Assembly (NCBI GenBank): GCA_900470095.1
Contig: UBZM01000021.1
Coordinates: 135,535 to 199,534 of the forward strand
From: Hyphomicrobiales bacterium
GTDB lineage: Bacteria; Pseudomonadota; Alphaproteobacteria; Rhizobiales; Beijerinckiaceae
Length of the DNA: 64,000 bases
Reading direction: 5' to 3'
The position numbers and the translations under genes were made by a program. Below, in pieces: positions 27,348 through 35,919 of the stretch. The notes under the pieces were generated by a model. That model was not told the origin of the DNA. It was given only the letters and a program-made list of their open reading frames with translations, and ran no database searches. The stretch's first letter is position 1, and the number at the start of each line of letters is the position of its first letter.

Positions 27348-28730
27348 ATGAAATCCATGCGTTATCTCGTGACCGGCGCAGCCTTCGCGGCGATCGCCGC
27401 CGGCTGGTCCGGCGCCGCCGTTGCGCAGGAAACGGTGACGGTCTGGTTCACCAAGGGATTCTACAAGGGCGAGGACGATGCCCTGCTCGCGGTGGTCGAC
27501 AAGTTCCAGAAGGCGACGGGCGTCAAGGTCGACCTCTCACTCTATGCGACTGAGGATTGCGTGACCAAGTCGGTCGGCGCCGTCGAGGCCGGAACGCCTC
27601 CCGATGTCGGCTTCTGCACCACCTATGATTTCCGCACGACCGGCAAATGGGCCTTCGACGGCAAGCTCGAGGACGTCACAGACGTGATCGAGCCGATGAA
27701 GGCCGAGTTCCAGCCGCAGGCGCTGGCGACGACCTTCCTGATGAACAACAAGGCCGGCAAGAAATCCTATTACGCCTTCCCCGTCGAACAGCAGATGATG
27801 CACATCACCTACTGGAAGGACATGCTGGAGGAGGCGGGCTTCAAGGAAGCGGACATTCCCAAGGGTTGGGACGGCTATTGGGATTTCTGGTGCGACAAGG
27901 TCCAGGGCGCGCTACGCGCCAAGGGCAAGCGCATCTACGGCATCGGCCATCCCATGGGCGTCGCCGCCTCCGACACCTTCTACAGCTTCCTGACCTTCGC
28001 CAACGCCTTCAACGCGCAGGTCGTCGACGAGAACGGCAAGATCGTGCTCGATCAGCCCAAGAACCGGGCCGGGATGATCGAGGCGGTCAAGGCCTACGCG
28101 AACATCTTCCAGCGCGGCTGCACTCCCCCCTCGTCCGTGAATTGGCTCGACCCCGACAACAACGTCGCGTTCCACAACCGCACGACCGTCGCCACGCACA
28201 ACGCCACGATCTCGATCGCCGGCAAGCACATGGACGACATGAACAATCCGGCGCTGACCGCCGAGCAGCGGGCGATAGCGAAGAAGAACTACGAGGAGAA
28301 CATCCGTACGGCCGAGTTCCCGAGGAAGCCGGATGGCAGCCCGATGACGAACCTGGCGGCGGTCAAGACGGCCGTGATCTTCGCCGATGCGAAGAACAAG
28401 AAGCGCGGCAAGGAGTTCATGGCCTTCCTGATGAAGGACGAGAACCTGCGTCCCTTCGTCGAGGGCTCGGTCGGCCGCTGGGTGCCGACGACGCTCAAGG
28501 GCATCGAGGCTCCGTTCTGGGCCGATGGCAAGGACCCGCACCGTGCGGTGGTCTACAAGCAGTACAAGGACGGCACTGTTCCGTTCCAGTTCGTCTACAA
28601 CTACAATTTCACGACCGTGAATGCCGAGAACGTCTGGGCCAAGGCGGTGAACCGCGTTGTCCAGGACAAGATCTCGCCCGAACAGGCCGTGGACGAGATG
28701 ATCGCTCGCATCAAGCAGATCGCCGGCTGA
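27348..28730 (+). CDS. Sugar ABC transporter periplasmic binding protein (CUT1 type)
   Basis: The 460-residue protein has a Sec signal ending ...GAAVAQ, then the MalE-like fold beginning TVTVWFTKGFYKGEDDALLAVVDKFQ. WDGYWDFWCDKVQ and the long length fit CUT1 carbohydrate-binding proteins. GGGAGG lies 6-11 bases before the ATG. It is the first gene of a co-directional run with two permeases, transaldolase and a hydrolase. The sugar is unknown. Transaldolase downstream suggests a sugar or polyol entering the pentose phosphate pathway. Confidence 0.9.
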   Translation: MKSMRYLVTGAAFAAIAAGWSGAAVAQETVTVWFTKGFYKGEDDALLAVVDKFQKATGVKVDLSLYATEDCVTKSVGAVEAGTPPDVGFCTTYDFRTTGKWAFDGKLEDVTDVIEPMKAEFQPQALATTFLMNNKAGKKSYYAFPVEQQMMHITYWKDMLEEAGFKEADIPKGWDGYWDFWCDKVQGALRAKGKRIYGIGHPMGVAASDTFYSFLTFANAFNAQVVDENGKIVLDQPKNRAGMIEAVKAYANIFQRGCTPPSSVNWLDPDNNVAFHNRTTVATHNATISIAGKHMDDMNNPALTAEQRAIAKKNYEENIRTAEFPRKPDGSPMTNLAAVKTAVIFADAKNKKRGKEFMAFLMKDENLRPFVEGSVGRWVPTTLKGIEAPFWADGKDPHRAVVYKQYKDGTVPFQFVYNYNFTTVNAENVWAKAVNRVVQDKISPEQAVDEMIARIKQIAG

Positions 28731-28829
28731 TCCCGACGACCTGAACGACCGCGAAAACGGCATCCCGCGGCGAAATGCGCCGCGGGATGCCGACCCGTCG
28801 AAAGAATGCGGGGCCTCGGAGGACGACTG

Positions 28830-29717
28830 ATGACCGCCACCACCATGTCAGCGCCGGCGACGATATCGGCCGAAATGACCTCGGGCCACACGCGAGACAG
28901 GGCGCTCTGGGGCGCGCTGATGCTGATGCCCTATATCCTCGTCTTCGCCGTGATGGTGGTCTACCCGGTCGGTTACGGCCTCTGGCTGGGGCTCAACTGG
29001 CAGTCCTATCGCGCGCTCTTCGCCGACCCGATCTTCGTTCGCACGGTGGTGAACACCATCATCTTCCTGTTCGTGGCGGTGAACCTCAAGTTCCTGCTCG
29101 CGCTCTGGCTCTCGGGCTTCTTCGTGCAGCAGCGCGCCTGGGTGCGCATCGTGCTGGTGCTGTTCATCCTGCCCTGGGCCGTGCCCTCGATCCCGACCAT
29201 CCTGTCCTTCCGGGTGATGCTGAACCCGGAGAACGGTATGCTGAACCAGCAGCTCTTCCACTGGTTCGGCATCGTCGAGGGGCCGGGCTGGCTCACCGAC
29301 CCGACACTCGCCTTCGCGAGCTCGATCATGGTCCATATCTGGAAGTCTCTGCCGTTCTGGACGCTGATCCTGGTCACAGGCCGGCTGGCGATCTCGCAGG
29401 ATCTCTATGAGGCCGCGAGCGTCGACGGCGCCAACGGATGGCAGCAGTTCCGCTTCATCACCTGGCCTTCGCTGGCGACGCTCTATGTCACTTCGACCAT
29501 GCTCTCGATGATCTGGACGCTGGGCGACTTCAACAGCGTCTACCTGCTCACCGGCGGTGGGCCGGGTGACCTGAACCATGTGCTGGCGACGCTCGGCATC
29601 CGCTACATGCGCAACAACAACCTGGATCTCGGTATCGCCTCGATCATCGTCGCGATGCCGCTGATCCTGCCGATGGTCTTCGTGATGGTGAAGCGCCTGT
29701 CGAAGGGAGCCGAGTGA
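28830..29717 (+). CDS. Sugar ABC transporter permease 1 (MalF type)
   Basis: The 295-residue inner-membrane protein has six helices and the coupling motif YEAASVDGANGWQQFRFITWP. I use the ATG at 28830, which has a strong GGAGGA site; the frame opens slightly earlier. Its stop overlaps the next gene's start. It should pair with the second permease to form the channel of the CUT1 importer. Confidence 0.92.
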   Translation: MTATTMSAPATISAEMTSGHTRDRALWGALMLMPYILVFAVMVVYPVGYGLWLGLNWQSYRALFADPIFVRTVVNTIIFLFVAVNLKFLLALWLSGFFVQQRAWVRIVLVLFILPWAVPSIPTILSFRVMLNPENGMLNQQLFHWFGIVEGPGWLTDPTLAFASSIMVHIWKSLPFWTLILVTGRLAISQDLYEAASVDGANGWQQFRFITWPSLATLYVTSTMLSMIWTLGDFNSVYLLTGGGPGDLNHVLATLGIRYMRNNNLDLGIASIIVAMPLILPMVFVMVKRLSKGAE

Positions 29718-30553
29718 TGAAAAAGGTTCTCGACGAAGGCAAGCTGATCCTGATCGCCATCCCGGTCCTGCTCTGGACCCTGCTGCCGATCTACCATCTC
29801 TTCGTGCTCTCGATCTCCAACCAGGAGTCGATGCTGGCCGGCAAGCTCTGGCCTGATCAGCCGACGCTCCAGAACTTCCAGATCGTCTTCAAGCAGCAGC
29901 ATTATTACCTGACCAATTTCTGGCTGCAGATGTTCAACAGCTTCTTCATCGCTGTGGCGACCGGGCTGTTGACGCTCTTCGTTGCGACCTGCGCCGCCTT
30001 CGCCATCGCCCGGCTGCGGGTCAGGGGCGGGCGCACCATCATGAACCTGGCATTGGCGACCTACCTCATCCCCGCTGCCTTCCTCGCCATCCCGATGTAC
30101 AAGGCGATGGGCTCCTACGGTTTGCTCAACACGCAGACTGCGCTGATCCTGGCCATGGTCGCGCTGGCTTCGCCCTATGCGATCTGGGTCCTGAAACAGG
30201 CCTCCGACAAGCTGCCGAAGGAACTCGACGAGGCGGCGATCATGGATGGCGCGACGTCGCTGCAGCTCTTCCGCATGGTCTATCTGCCGCTGATGAAGCC
30301 TTCGATGGTGGTCATCGGCATCTACGCGCTGCTGCTCGCCTGGAACGAGTATCTCTACGCCTTCCTGCTGCTCTCGAGCGAAAAGGCGGTGCCTCTGGCG
30401 GTCGGCCTCGGGCTCTTCCTCTCCGCGGATGACGCGCCCTGGAATCTGCTGATGGCTGCCGGCTTGCTCTACGCCATCCCGCCGGCCGTCATCTATTACG
30501 GCTTCCGCAAGAATATGGTCGGGGGCCTGACATCGGGGGCGGTCAAGAGCTGA
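29717..30553 (+). CDS. Sugar ABC transporter permease 2 (MalG type)
   Basis: The 278-residue protein has six helices and the coupling motif DEAAIMDGATSLQLFRMVYLP. The ATG at 29717 overlaps the previous stop (TGATG), so translation is coupled. After its stop comes a 110-base spacer and then transaldolase, where an ATP-binding (MalK/UgpC) gene would be expected. None is visible, so a shared ATPase encoded elsewhere is inferred. Confidence 0.92.
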   Translation: MKKVLDEGKLILIAIPVLLWTLLPIYHLFVLSISNQESMLAGKLWPDQPTLQNFQIVFKQQHYYLTNFWLQMFNSFFIAVATGLLTLFVATCAAFAIARLRVRGGRTIMNLALATYLIPAAFLAIPMYKAMGSYGLLNTQTALILAMVALASPYAIWVLKQASDKLPKELDEAAIMDGATSLQLFRMVYLPLMKPSMVVIGIYALLLAWNEYLYAFLLLSSEKAVPLAVGLGLFLSADDAPWNLLMAAGLLYAIPPAVIYYGFRKNMVGGLTSGAVKS

Positions 30554-30663
30554 CCCATCTGCGCTGCGCGCGCAGCTGTCCTTCCGGCCTCCTCGCTTGA
30601 CCGGGCCGGAAGAGCGCCGCAGGTTTGACCATTGTTCAAGACACCGATTTCGGCAGGATCGCC

Positions 30664-31638
30664 ATGACCGCTTCCAAGCTCGACCAGCTTCGCAAGATGA
30701 CCACCGTCGTCGCCGATACCGGCGATATCGAAGCGGTGCGCCGTCTGAAGCCTGTCGATTGCACCACGAACCCGACCTTGCTGCTCAAGGCCGTCGAAAC
30801 CCCGGCCTATACCCATCTCGTCGACGAGGCGATTGTCTGGGGCCGGAAGGCTGCCGGTTCCAGCGACGCCCGCGTGCACGCGGTTTGCGACCGGCTGGCC
30901 GTGACCTTCGGCGCCGAACTTGCCGGGATCGTCCCCGGACGGGTCTCGACCGAGGTCGATGCCGATCTCTCGTTCGATACGCAGGCGAGCATCGACAAGG
31001 CCCGCGCCATCATCGCTGCCTACAAGGAACGCGGCGTCGGGCGGGAGCGCATCCTGATCAAGATCGCCTCGACCTGGGAGGGTATCCAGGCGGCCAGGGT
31101 GCTGCAGGGCGAGGGCATCGACTGCAACCTGACCCTGCTCTTCTCGCTGCCGCAGGCCATCGCCTGTGCGGATGCGAAGGCCTTCCTGATTTCGCCGTTC
31201 GTCGGTCGAATCCTCGACTGGCACGTCAAGGCCGGTGGCGGCCCCTACACGGCGGAAACCGATCCCGGCGTGGTCTCGGTCCGCACCATCTATGCCTATT
31301 ACAAGGCCTACGGCATCGACACGGTGGTGATGGGCGCCTCCTTCCGCAACACGGGCGAGATCGAGGCGCTGGCGGGTTGCGACCGGCTCACCATCGGCCC
31401 CGGCCTGCTCGACGAGCTCGCTGCGGCGCAGGGCGATCTGCCGCGCAGGCTCTCGCCGGACAATTCCGGGAAGGCGCCCGCGAAGCTGCAGCTCGATGAG
31501 AAGGCGTTCCGCTTCGCGCTGAACGAGGATGCGATGGCGACGGAGAAGCTCGCCGAAGGCATTCGCGGCTTCGTCAAGGACCTGCGCGGCCTGCGCAAGC
31601 TGGTCGATGCCCGTCTCGAGGGCGCCAAGGCTGCTTGA
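30664..31638 (+). CDS. tal: Transaldolase
   Basis: Transaldolase moves dihydroxyacetone units between sugar phosphates in the pentose phosphate pathway. The 324-residue length and the TalB-type sequence fit the larger subfamily. The Schiff-base lysine is Lys133 in [11 protein letters not shown], and the [10 protein letters not shown] motif holds a conserved Asp. I start at the ATG at 30664 ([21 protein letters not shown]), matching the family; the open frame extends 39 bases further. Its position after the sugar permeases suggests that the imported sugar is metabolised by this route. Confidence 0.95.
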   Translation: MTASKLDQLRKMTTVVADTGDIEAVRRLKPVDCTTNPTLLLKAVETPAYTHLVDEAIVWGRKAAGSSDARVHAVCDRLAVTFGAELAGIVPGRVSTEVDADLSFDTQASIDKARAIIAAYKERGVGRERILIKIASTWEGIQAARVLQGEGIDCNLTLLFSLPQAIACADAKAFLISPFVGRILDWHVKAGGGPYTAETDPGVVSVRTIYAYYKAYGIDTVVMGASFRNTGEIEALAGCDRLTIGPGLLDELAAAQGDLPRRLSPDNSGKAPAKLQLDEKAFRFALNEDAMATEKLAEGIRGFVKDLRGLRKLVDARLEGAKAA

Positions 31639-32189
31639 TGACGGCACTTGTCATCATCGACGTCCAGCGCGACATCCTGGCCGTGCCGGGAGCTGCGCGC
31701 GCAGTCGTCGGGGAGCGCTTTGCGAAAGTGCGCGAGCGCCTGGCCGAGTTGATCGGTCGCGCGCATGCTGCCCACCGCCCGGTGATCTTCATCCAGCATG
31801 ACGGCCCGGCCGGGCACCGCCTGGAAACCGGGACTCCCGGCTGGGAACTTCATCCCGACCTGCCGCGACACCCGGGTGACATCGTCGTTCACAAGACGGC
31901 CTGCGATTCCTTTCACGACACCGCCCTGCAGGTCGTGCTCGCGGAGCGGAGGATCGGCCATCTCGTGATCGCCGGGTTGATGACGCAGTATTGTGTCGAT
32001 ACCACCTGCCGGCGCGCCGTCGGCCTGGGCTTCGATGTCACGCTCGTCGCCGATGCGCACACGACGGCCGACAGTGAGGCGCTGCAAGTCGAGCAGATCG
32101 TGGCGCATCACAATGCCCTGCTTGACGGCTTCGATGCCGGTTCCGCGACGATCCGCGTCAGGCCGCTGGCTCAGGTCACGTTCGCCTGA
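31638..32189 (+). CDS. Isochorismatase-like cysteine hydrolase
   Basis: This 183-residue protein has the family triad: Asp8 in IIDVQRD, Lys86 in VVHKTACDSF and the nucleophile Cys119 in MTQYCVDTTCR. Members hydrolyse isochorismate, nicotinamide, ureides and similar compounds, and the sequence does not identify the substrate. The ATG overlaps the transaldolase stop (TGATG), so the two proteins are made together; whether they share a pathway is unclear. Confidence 0.9.
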   Translation: MTALVIIDVQRDILAVPGAARAVVGERFAKVRERLAELIGRAHAAHRPVIFIQHDGPAGHRLETGTPGWELHPDLPRHPGDIVVHKTACDSFHDTALQVVLAERRIGHLVIAGLMTQYCVDTTCRRAVGLGFDVTLVADAHTTADSEALQVEQIVAHHNALLDGFDAGSATIRVRPLAQVTFA

Positions 32190-32208
32190 TTGGCGGTCGG
32201 GCGCGGTC

Positions 32209-32340
32209 GCCAAGAGCCCGCTCGGACGGCTGGGAACGGTCGATGAACTGGCCGAGCTCGTCGCCTGGCTGGCGAGTGAGCGCTGCAGTTTCTCTACCGG
32301 CGCCGTTTTCGATCTTTCGGGCGGTCAGGCAACCTATTGA
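32209..32340 (+). pseudogene. C-terminal fragment of a short-chain dehydrogenase
   Basis: About 43 residues, from AKSPLGRLGTVDELAELVAW through SFSTGAVFDLSGGQATY to a stop, match the end of an SDR (the usual 'PLGRLGTPEEIA..V.FLAS....TGA...DGG'). No SDR N-terminus, glycine motif or YxxxK is present upstream, where the hydrolase gene lies. It is therefore a remnant, probably left by a deletion or rearrangement between the hydrolase and HdeD genes. Confidence 0.7.
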
Positions 32341-32431
32341 GAATATTCGCAGTTCGCTCCTAGGGGCGACCGGAGTTGACGGCGAGCCCCGGTGGTGGGA
32401 GCCTTCGTGAAGTTCCACTGGGGGCTTGGTC

Positions 32432-33043
32432 ATGTCGGACGTACCCGCGCATCAACCACCTTCTCTCGGTACGCATCTCCTGCCTTTGCGACGTAACTGG
32501 GGCTGGCTGCTCGCAGCCGGTATTGTACTGGTCATCCTCGGCGTGCTCGGGCTTGGCGCTTCCGCCTTGCTCAGCGTCGCCAGCGCCATCTGGTTCGGCG
32601 CGATGATGTTCGCAGGCGGCGTGGTCATGCTGATCGATGCCTTCCGGCACAGCGGCTGGAAAAGCCTGCTGATGCATGTGCTGATCGGTCTGCTCTATCT
32701 TGGCGTCGGCATCATGACCTTCATCAACCCGGTCGTGGCGACGGCGTCGCTGACGCTTCTGGCGGGGTGTGCCCTGGTCGCAGCCGGCGTCTTCCGCATC
32801 ATCGTCGCCTTCCAGACGCGGCCGACGCCGGTCTGGATCTGGGTGCTGATCTCCGGGCTGCTTTCACTCGCCTTGGGCGGGATGATCCTGGCGCAATGGC
32901 CGGCCTCGAGCTTCTGGGTGCTCGGCACCTTCCTCGCGATCGAGCTGATCTTCCAGGGCTGGGCCTGTATCGCATTGGCCACGGCGATCCGTTCGACCTT
33001 CAATGGCGCCGCCGCAAGGCGAGCGACGGCACAGGCAGGCTAG
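32432..33043 (+). CDS. HdeD family membrane protein
   Basis: The 203-residue inner-membrane protein has six helices in three hairpins, with the HdeD features FGAMMFAGGVVMLIDAFR and LLAGCALVAAGVFRIIVAFQ. HdeD proteins are linked to acid or general stress resistance in enterics, but their action is not known. The ATG at 32432 is preceded by a GGGG stretch. It stands alone between the SDR fragment and the yceI gene. Confidence 0.88.
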   Translation: MSDVPAHQPPSLGTHLLPLRRNWGWLLAAGIVLVILGVLGLGASALLSVASAIWFGAMMFAGGVVMLIDAFRHSGWKSLLMHVLIGLLYLGVGIMTFINPVVATASLTLLAGCALVAAGVFRIIVAFQTRPTPVWIWVLISGLLSLALGGMILAQWPASSFWVLGTFLAIELIFQGWACIALATAIRSTFNGAAARRATAQAG

Positions 33044-33113
33044 GGCGGCATCACCTTTGCGTGTGCCGGGCCAGATGCCGCGGCCCGGCCATCATGGGCG
33101 CGACAATGGCGGC

Positions 33114-33677
33114 ATGCTGCGTTATGTCGCCCTCGTGATCACCGCCTTGGTCGTCGCCGAGCCTTCGGCGGCGCAAACGACTTGGCGCATCGAGCGCGGG
33201 GCCACCGATATCAGCTTCGTGACCCGCCGCTTCGGGGCGGTCGTCGCGACCGGCCATTTCACGCATTATGACGGGACATTGGCGCTCGATTTCGATCGGC
33301 CCGAACGGAGCCGCATCCGGGTCACGATCGAGACGGGTTCGCTCCAGGCCGGCTCTGCCCTCATGGATGGCTTCATCAAGGGCGAGAGCATGCTCGATAC
33401 CGGGCGCTATCCGACCGCGAGCTTTACCTCCGTTGCGGTGACCCGCACCGGCGACCGCAGCCTCGAGATACGCGGGCAGCTCACCATCCGTTCGATCACC
33501 CGGCCGATTACGGTGATGGCTGTCGTCGATGGCGACATCGACAGGGCCAGGCGCGGCGACAAGCTGCCCTTCCACGCCAATGGCACCTTTCTGCGCCCTG
33601 CGTTCGAGCTCGGCCGGGAGGTCAATGTTGTCGATGACGCGGTCGAGCTTGAGATCAAGGGGCAGCTTGCGCGATGA
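33114..33677 (+). CDS. YceI family periplasmic protein
   Basis: The 187-residue protein has a Sec signal (MLRYVALVITALVVAEPSAAQ) and the YceI lipocalin-like pattern (ISFVTRRFGAVVATGHFTHYDG ... SALMDGFIKGESMLDTGRYPTASF). Family members bind polyisoprenoid lipids such as ubiquinone in the periplasm. I start at the ATG at 33114 since it opens the signal peptide. Its stop overlaps the start of the cytochrome b561 gene (ATGA), a pairing I know from other bacteria. Confidence 0.9.
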   Translation: MLRYVALVITALVVAEPSAAQTTWRIERGATDISFVTRRFGAVVATGHFTHYDGTLALDFDRPERSRIRVTIETGSLQAGSALMDGFIKGESMLDTGRYPTASFTSVAVTRTGDRSLEIRGQLTIRSITRPITVMAVVDGDIDRARRGDKLPFHANGTFLRPAFELGREVNVVDDAVELEIKGQLAR

Positions 33678-34258
33678 GCGGGGTGGAGGGGAGGCCGACG
33701 CGCTGGCATCCCGCCCTCGTCGCGCTGCATTGGCTGACATTGCTGCTGGTCGTTGCCCAGTTCCTGATCGCTTCGCCGATGCGCGATGAAAGTCGTAACC
33801 TCGTCGAGCGTTTCGAACTCTTCCAACTGCACAAATCAGTGGGATTGACGGTCGCAGGCATGATCGTGCTGCGGCTTGTCCTGCGCCTGGTCGCCCCTGA
33901 GCCGCCGCCGGCGAATGCCGGGCGATGGCTGCGGCGCGCCAGCGACGCGGTCCATGCGGGCCTGTATGTCTGCCTGGTCGCGCTGCCTGCCACGGGACTG
34001 CTCCTGGTGTCGGCAGCGCCCCTGCAGATCCCGACGCTCTATTTCGGCTGGTTTGCCGTCCCGCATCTCATGGGGCCCGACAAGGCGACCTATCAGCTGA
34101 TGCGGGTTCTGCATGCCTGGGCGGGCAATCTTCTCCTCGCGCTCGCCGCGATTCATGTCGCGGCGGCGCTGGTTCACGTCCTGATCTGGCGTGATGGTCT
34201 GCTGCGCCGCATGTGGTTCGGGCGCAGATGGGTCGCTCTCCGCGGCGATCAGCGCTGA
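33674..34258 (+). CDS. Cytochrome b561 family protein
   Basis: The 194-residue protein has four membrane helices with histidines placed for two b hemes (RWHPALVALHWL, FQLHKSVGL, RVLHAWAGNLLLALAAIH). CybB-type proteins pass electrons between the quinone pool and the periplasm, some acting as superoxide:quinone oxidoreductases. The start overlaps yceI by four bases, so YceI probably supplies or carries the quinone-like partner. The last residues converge with the ThDP enzyme gene, overlapping its stop by ten bases. Confidence 0.92.
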   Translation: MSGVEGRPTRWHPALVALHWLTLLLVVAQFLIASPMRDESRNLVERFELFQLHKSVGLTVAGMIVLRLVLRLVAPEPPPANAGRWLRRASDAVHAGLYVCLVALPATGLLLVSAAPLQIPTLYFGWFAVPHLMGPDKATYQLMRVLHAWAGNLLLALAAIHVAAALVHVLIWRDGLLRRMWFGRRWVALRGDQR

Positions 34259-35919
34259 GCGGCGAAGGCTTCCTCGCGGATCGTGGAGAGCGACTTTGCC
34301 GGCGTGATCGCTTCGGGATCGAGCAGGCAGTGGATGATCGCCGGCTTGCCGCTGGCCACCGCGCGCTCGAAGGCCGGAGCGAACTCGGCCGTGGTCTCGA
34401 CGCGTTCGCCATGGCCGCCGAAAGCCCTGGCATAGGCCGCGAAATCCGGGTTCTTCAGCGTCGTTGCCGAGACGCGGCCAGGATAGTGCTTCTCCTGGTG
34501 CATGCGGATCGTGCCGTACATGCCGTTGTCGACGACGACGACGATCACCGGCAGCTCGTACTGCACGGCCGTCGCGAAATCCTGCCCGTTCATCAGGAAA
34601 CAGCCATCGCCGGCGAAGGCGACCACTGTTCTCTCGGGAAACAGCCGCTTGGCGCCGATTGCCGCCGGCACGCCATAGCCCATCGAGCCGGAGGTCGGCG
34701 CGAGCTGCGTCGCAAACTTGGTGAAGCGATGGAAGCGATGCACCCAGGTGGCGTAATTGCCGGCACCGTTGCAGAGGATCGCGTCGTCGGGGAGGTAGCG
34801 ACGCAACCAAGTGACGGCCTCTCCGGGATGGAAGGCGCCGGGTACCGGCGCGGGCTGCTCGCTCCAGGCGAGATAGGCGTCATGCGCTTCGGCGGCTGCA
34901 CCCGCCCAGTTGATCGTCTGCGGCGGATGAACGGTCTCCAACGCGGCGCAGAAGGCGGTCGGCGAGGCATTGATCGCGAGGCTCGGCCGGTAGACGCGGC
35001 CGAGTTCTTCGGGATCGGGATGGACATGCACCAGCGGCCGGCCCGGATTGGGGATGCCGAACAGCGTGTAGGACTGGCTCGGCATCTCGGAGAGGCGGCC
35101 GCCGACCAGCAGCACGAGGTCGCTGTCCTGAATGCGCTTCAGGAGCTTTGGATTGGGGCCGATGCCGAGATCACCCGCAAAATTCGGATGGTCGGCCGGG
35201 AACAGCATCTGCCGGCGGAAGGAGACCGCGACCGGCAGATCGAAGCGCTCGGCAAAGCGCTGGAAACGCTCGATCGCCTGCGGGTTCCAGCGCGAGCCGC
35301 CGAGGATGGCAATCGGCGATTTCGCGGCCCAGAGCCGCTTCTGCAGGTCGATCGTCTGCAGCAGCGAGGGATGCGTCTCGGTGACCTGGTAGGGTTCTGC
35401 GTCCGCCACGTCGGCGAGGTCGGTCAGCACGTCCTCGGGCAGCGCGATCACCACCGGGCCGGGGCGGCCGGCGGTCGCGACATGGAATGCGCGGCTGATG
35501 ATCTCGGGAATGCGGGCGGCGTCGTCGATCTCGGTTGCCCATTTCGTCATGGTGCCGAAGACGGCGCGGTAATCGAGTTCCTGGAAGGCCTCGCGCTCGC
35601 GCATGCCGCGCTCGATCTGGCCGACGAACAGGATCATCGGGGTCGAGTCCTGGTCGGCGATATGGATGCCCGGCGAGGCATTGGTCGCGCCGGGGCCGCG
35701 GGTGACGAAGCAGATGCCGGGCTTGCCGGTGAGCTTCCCGGCAGCCTCGGCCATCATCGCGGCGCCGCCTTCGGCGCGGCAGATGGTGACCTTCAGCTTC
35801 GCGTCATGCAGCGCGTCGAGCACGGCGAGATAGCTCTCGCCGGGCACGCAGAACGCGTCGGTCGCGCCATGAATCAGCAATTGGTCGACGAGGATCTGCC
35901 CGCCAGTCCGTTCAGCCAT
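34249..35919 (-). CDS. Thiamine diphosphate-dependent enzyme, acetolactate-synthase-like
   Basis: This 556-residue protein has the three-domain decarboxylase fold: an N-terminal PYR domain with the activating Glu50 (CRAEGGAAMM), a central domain (LLVGGRLSEMPSQSYTLFG) and a C-terminal PP domain with the Mg/ThDP motif AGDGCFLMNGQDFATAVQYE...VDNG. No acetolactate synthase small subunit is nearby. The ATG at 35919 has a perfect GGAGGAC site and overlaps the CoA-transferase stop by eight bases. Context (glutaryl-CoA dehydrogenase, CoA-transferase, ALDH7) suggests a 2-oxo acid decarboxylase such as 2-oxoadipate decarboxylase. That is an inference; an oxalyl-CoA or 2-hydroxyacyl-CoA lyase activity is also possible. 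Confidence 0.88.
   Translation of the reverse strand: MAERTGGQILVDQLLIHGATDAFCVPGESYLAVLDALHDAKLKVTICRAEGGAAMMAEAAGKLTGKPGICFVTRGPGATNASPGIHIADQDSTPMILFVGQIERGMREREAFQELDYRAVFGTMTKWATEIDDAARIPEIISRAFHVATAGRPGPVVIALPEDVLTDLADVADAEPYQVTETHPSLLQTIDLQKRLWAAKSPIAILGGSRWNPQAIERFQRFAERFDLPVAVSFRRQMLFPADHPNFAGDLGIGPNPKLLKRIQDSDLVLLVGGRLSEMPSQSYTLFGIPNPGRPLVHVHPDPEELGRVYRPSLAINASPTAFCAALETVHPPQTINWAGAAAEAHDAYLAWSEQPAPVPGAFHPGEAVTWLRRYLPDDAILCNGAGNYATWVHRFHRFTKFATQLAPTSGSMGYGVPAAIGAKRLFPERTVVAFAGDGCFLMNGQDFATAVQYELPVIVVVVDNGMYGTIRMHQEKHYPGRVSATTLKNPDFAAYARAFGGHGERVETTAEFAPAFERAVASGKPAIIHCLLDPEAITPAKSLSTIREEAFAAQR

Noticed and set aside
30554-30663. A missing or degraded ABC ATPase gene after the sugar permeases
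   Set aside because: The 110 bases contain no Walker or signature motif remnants in any frame.
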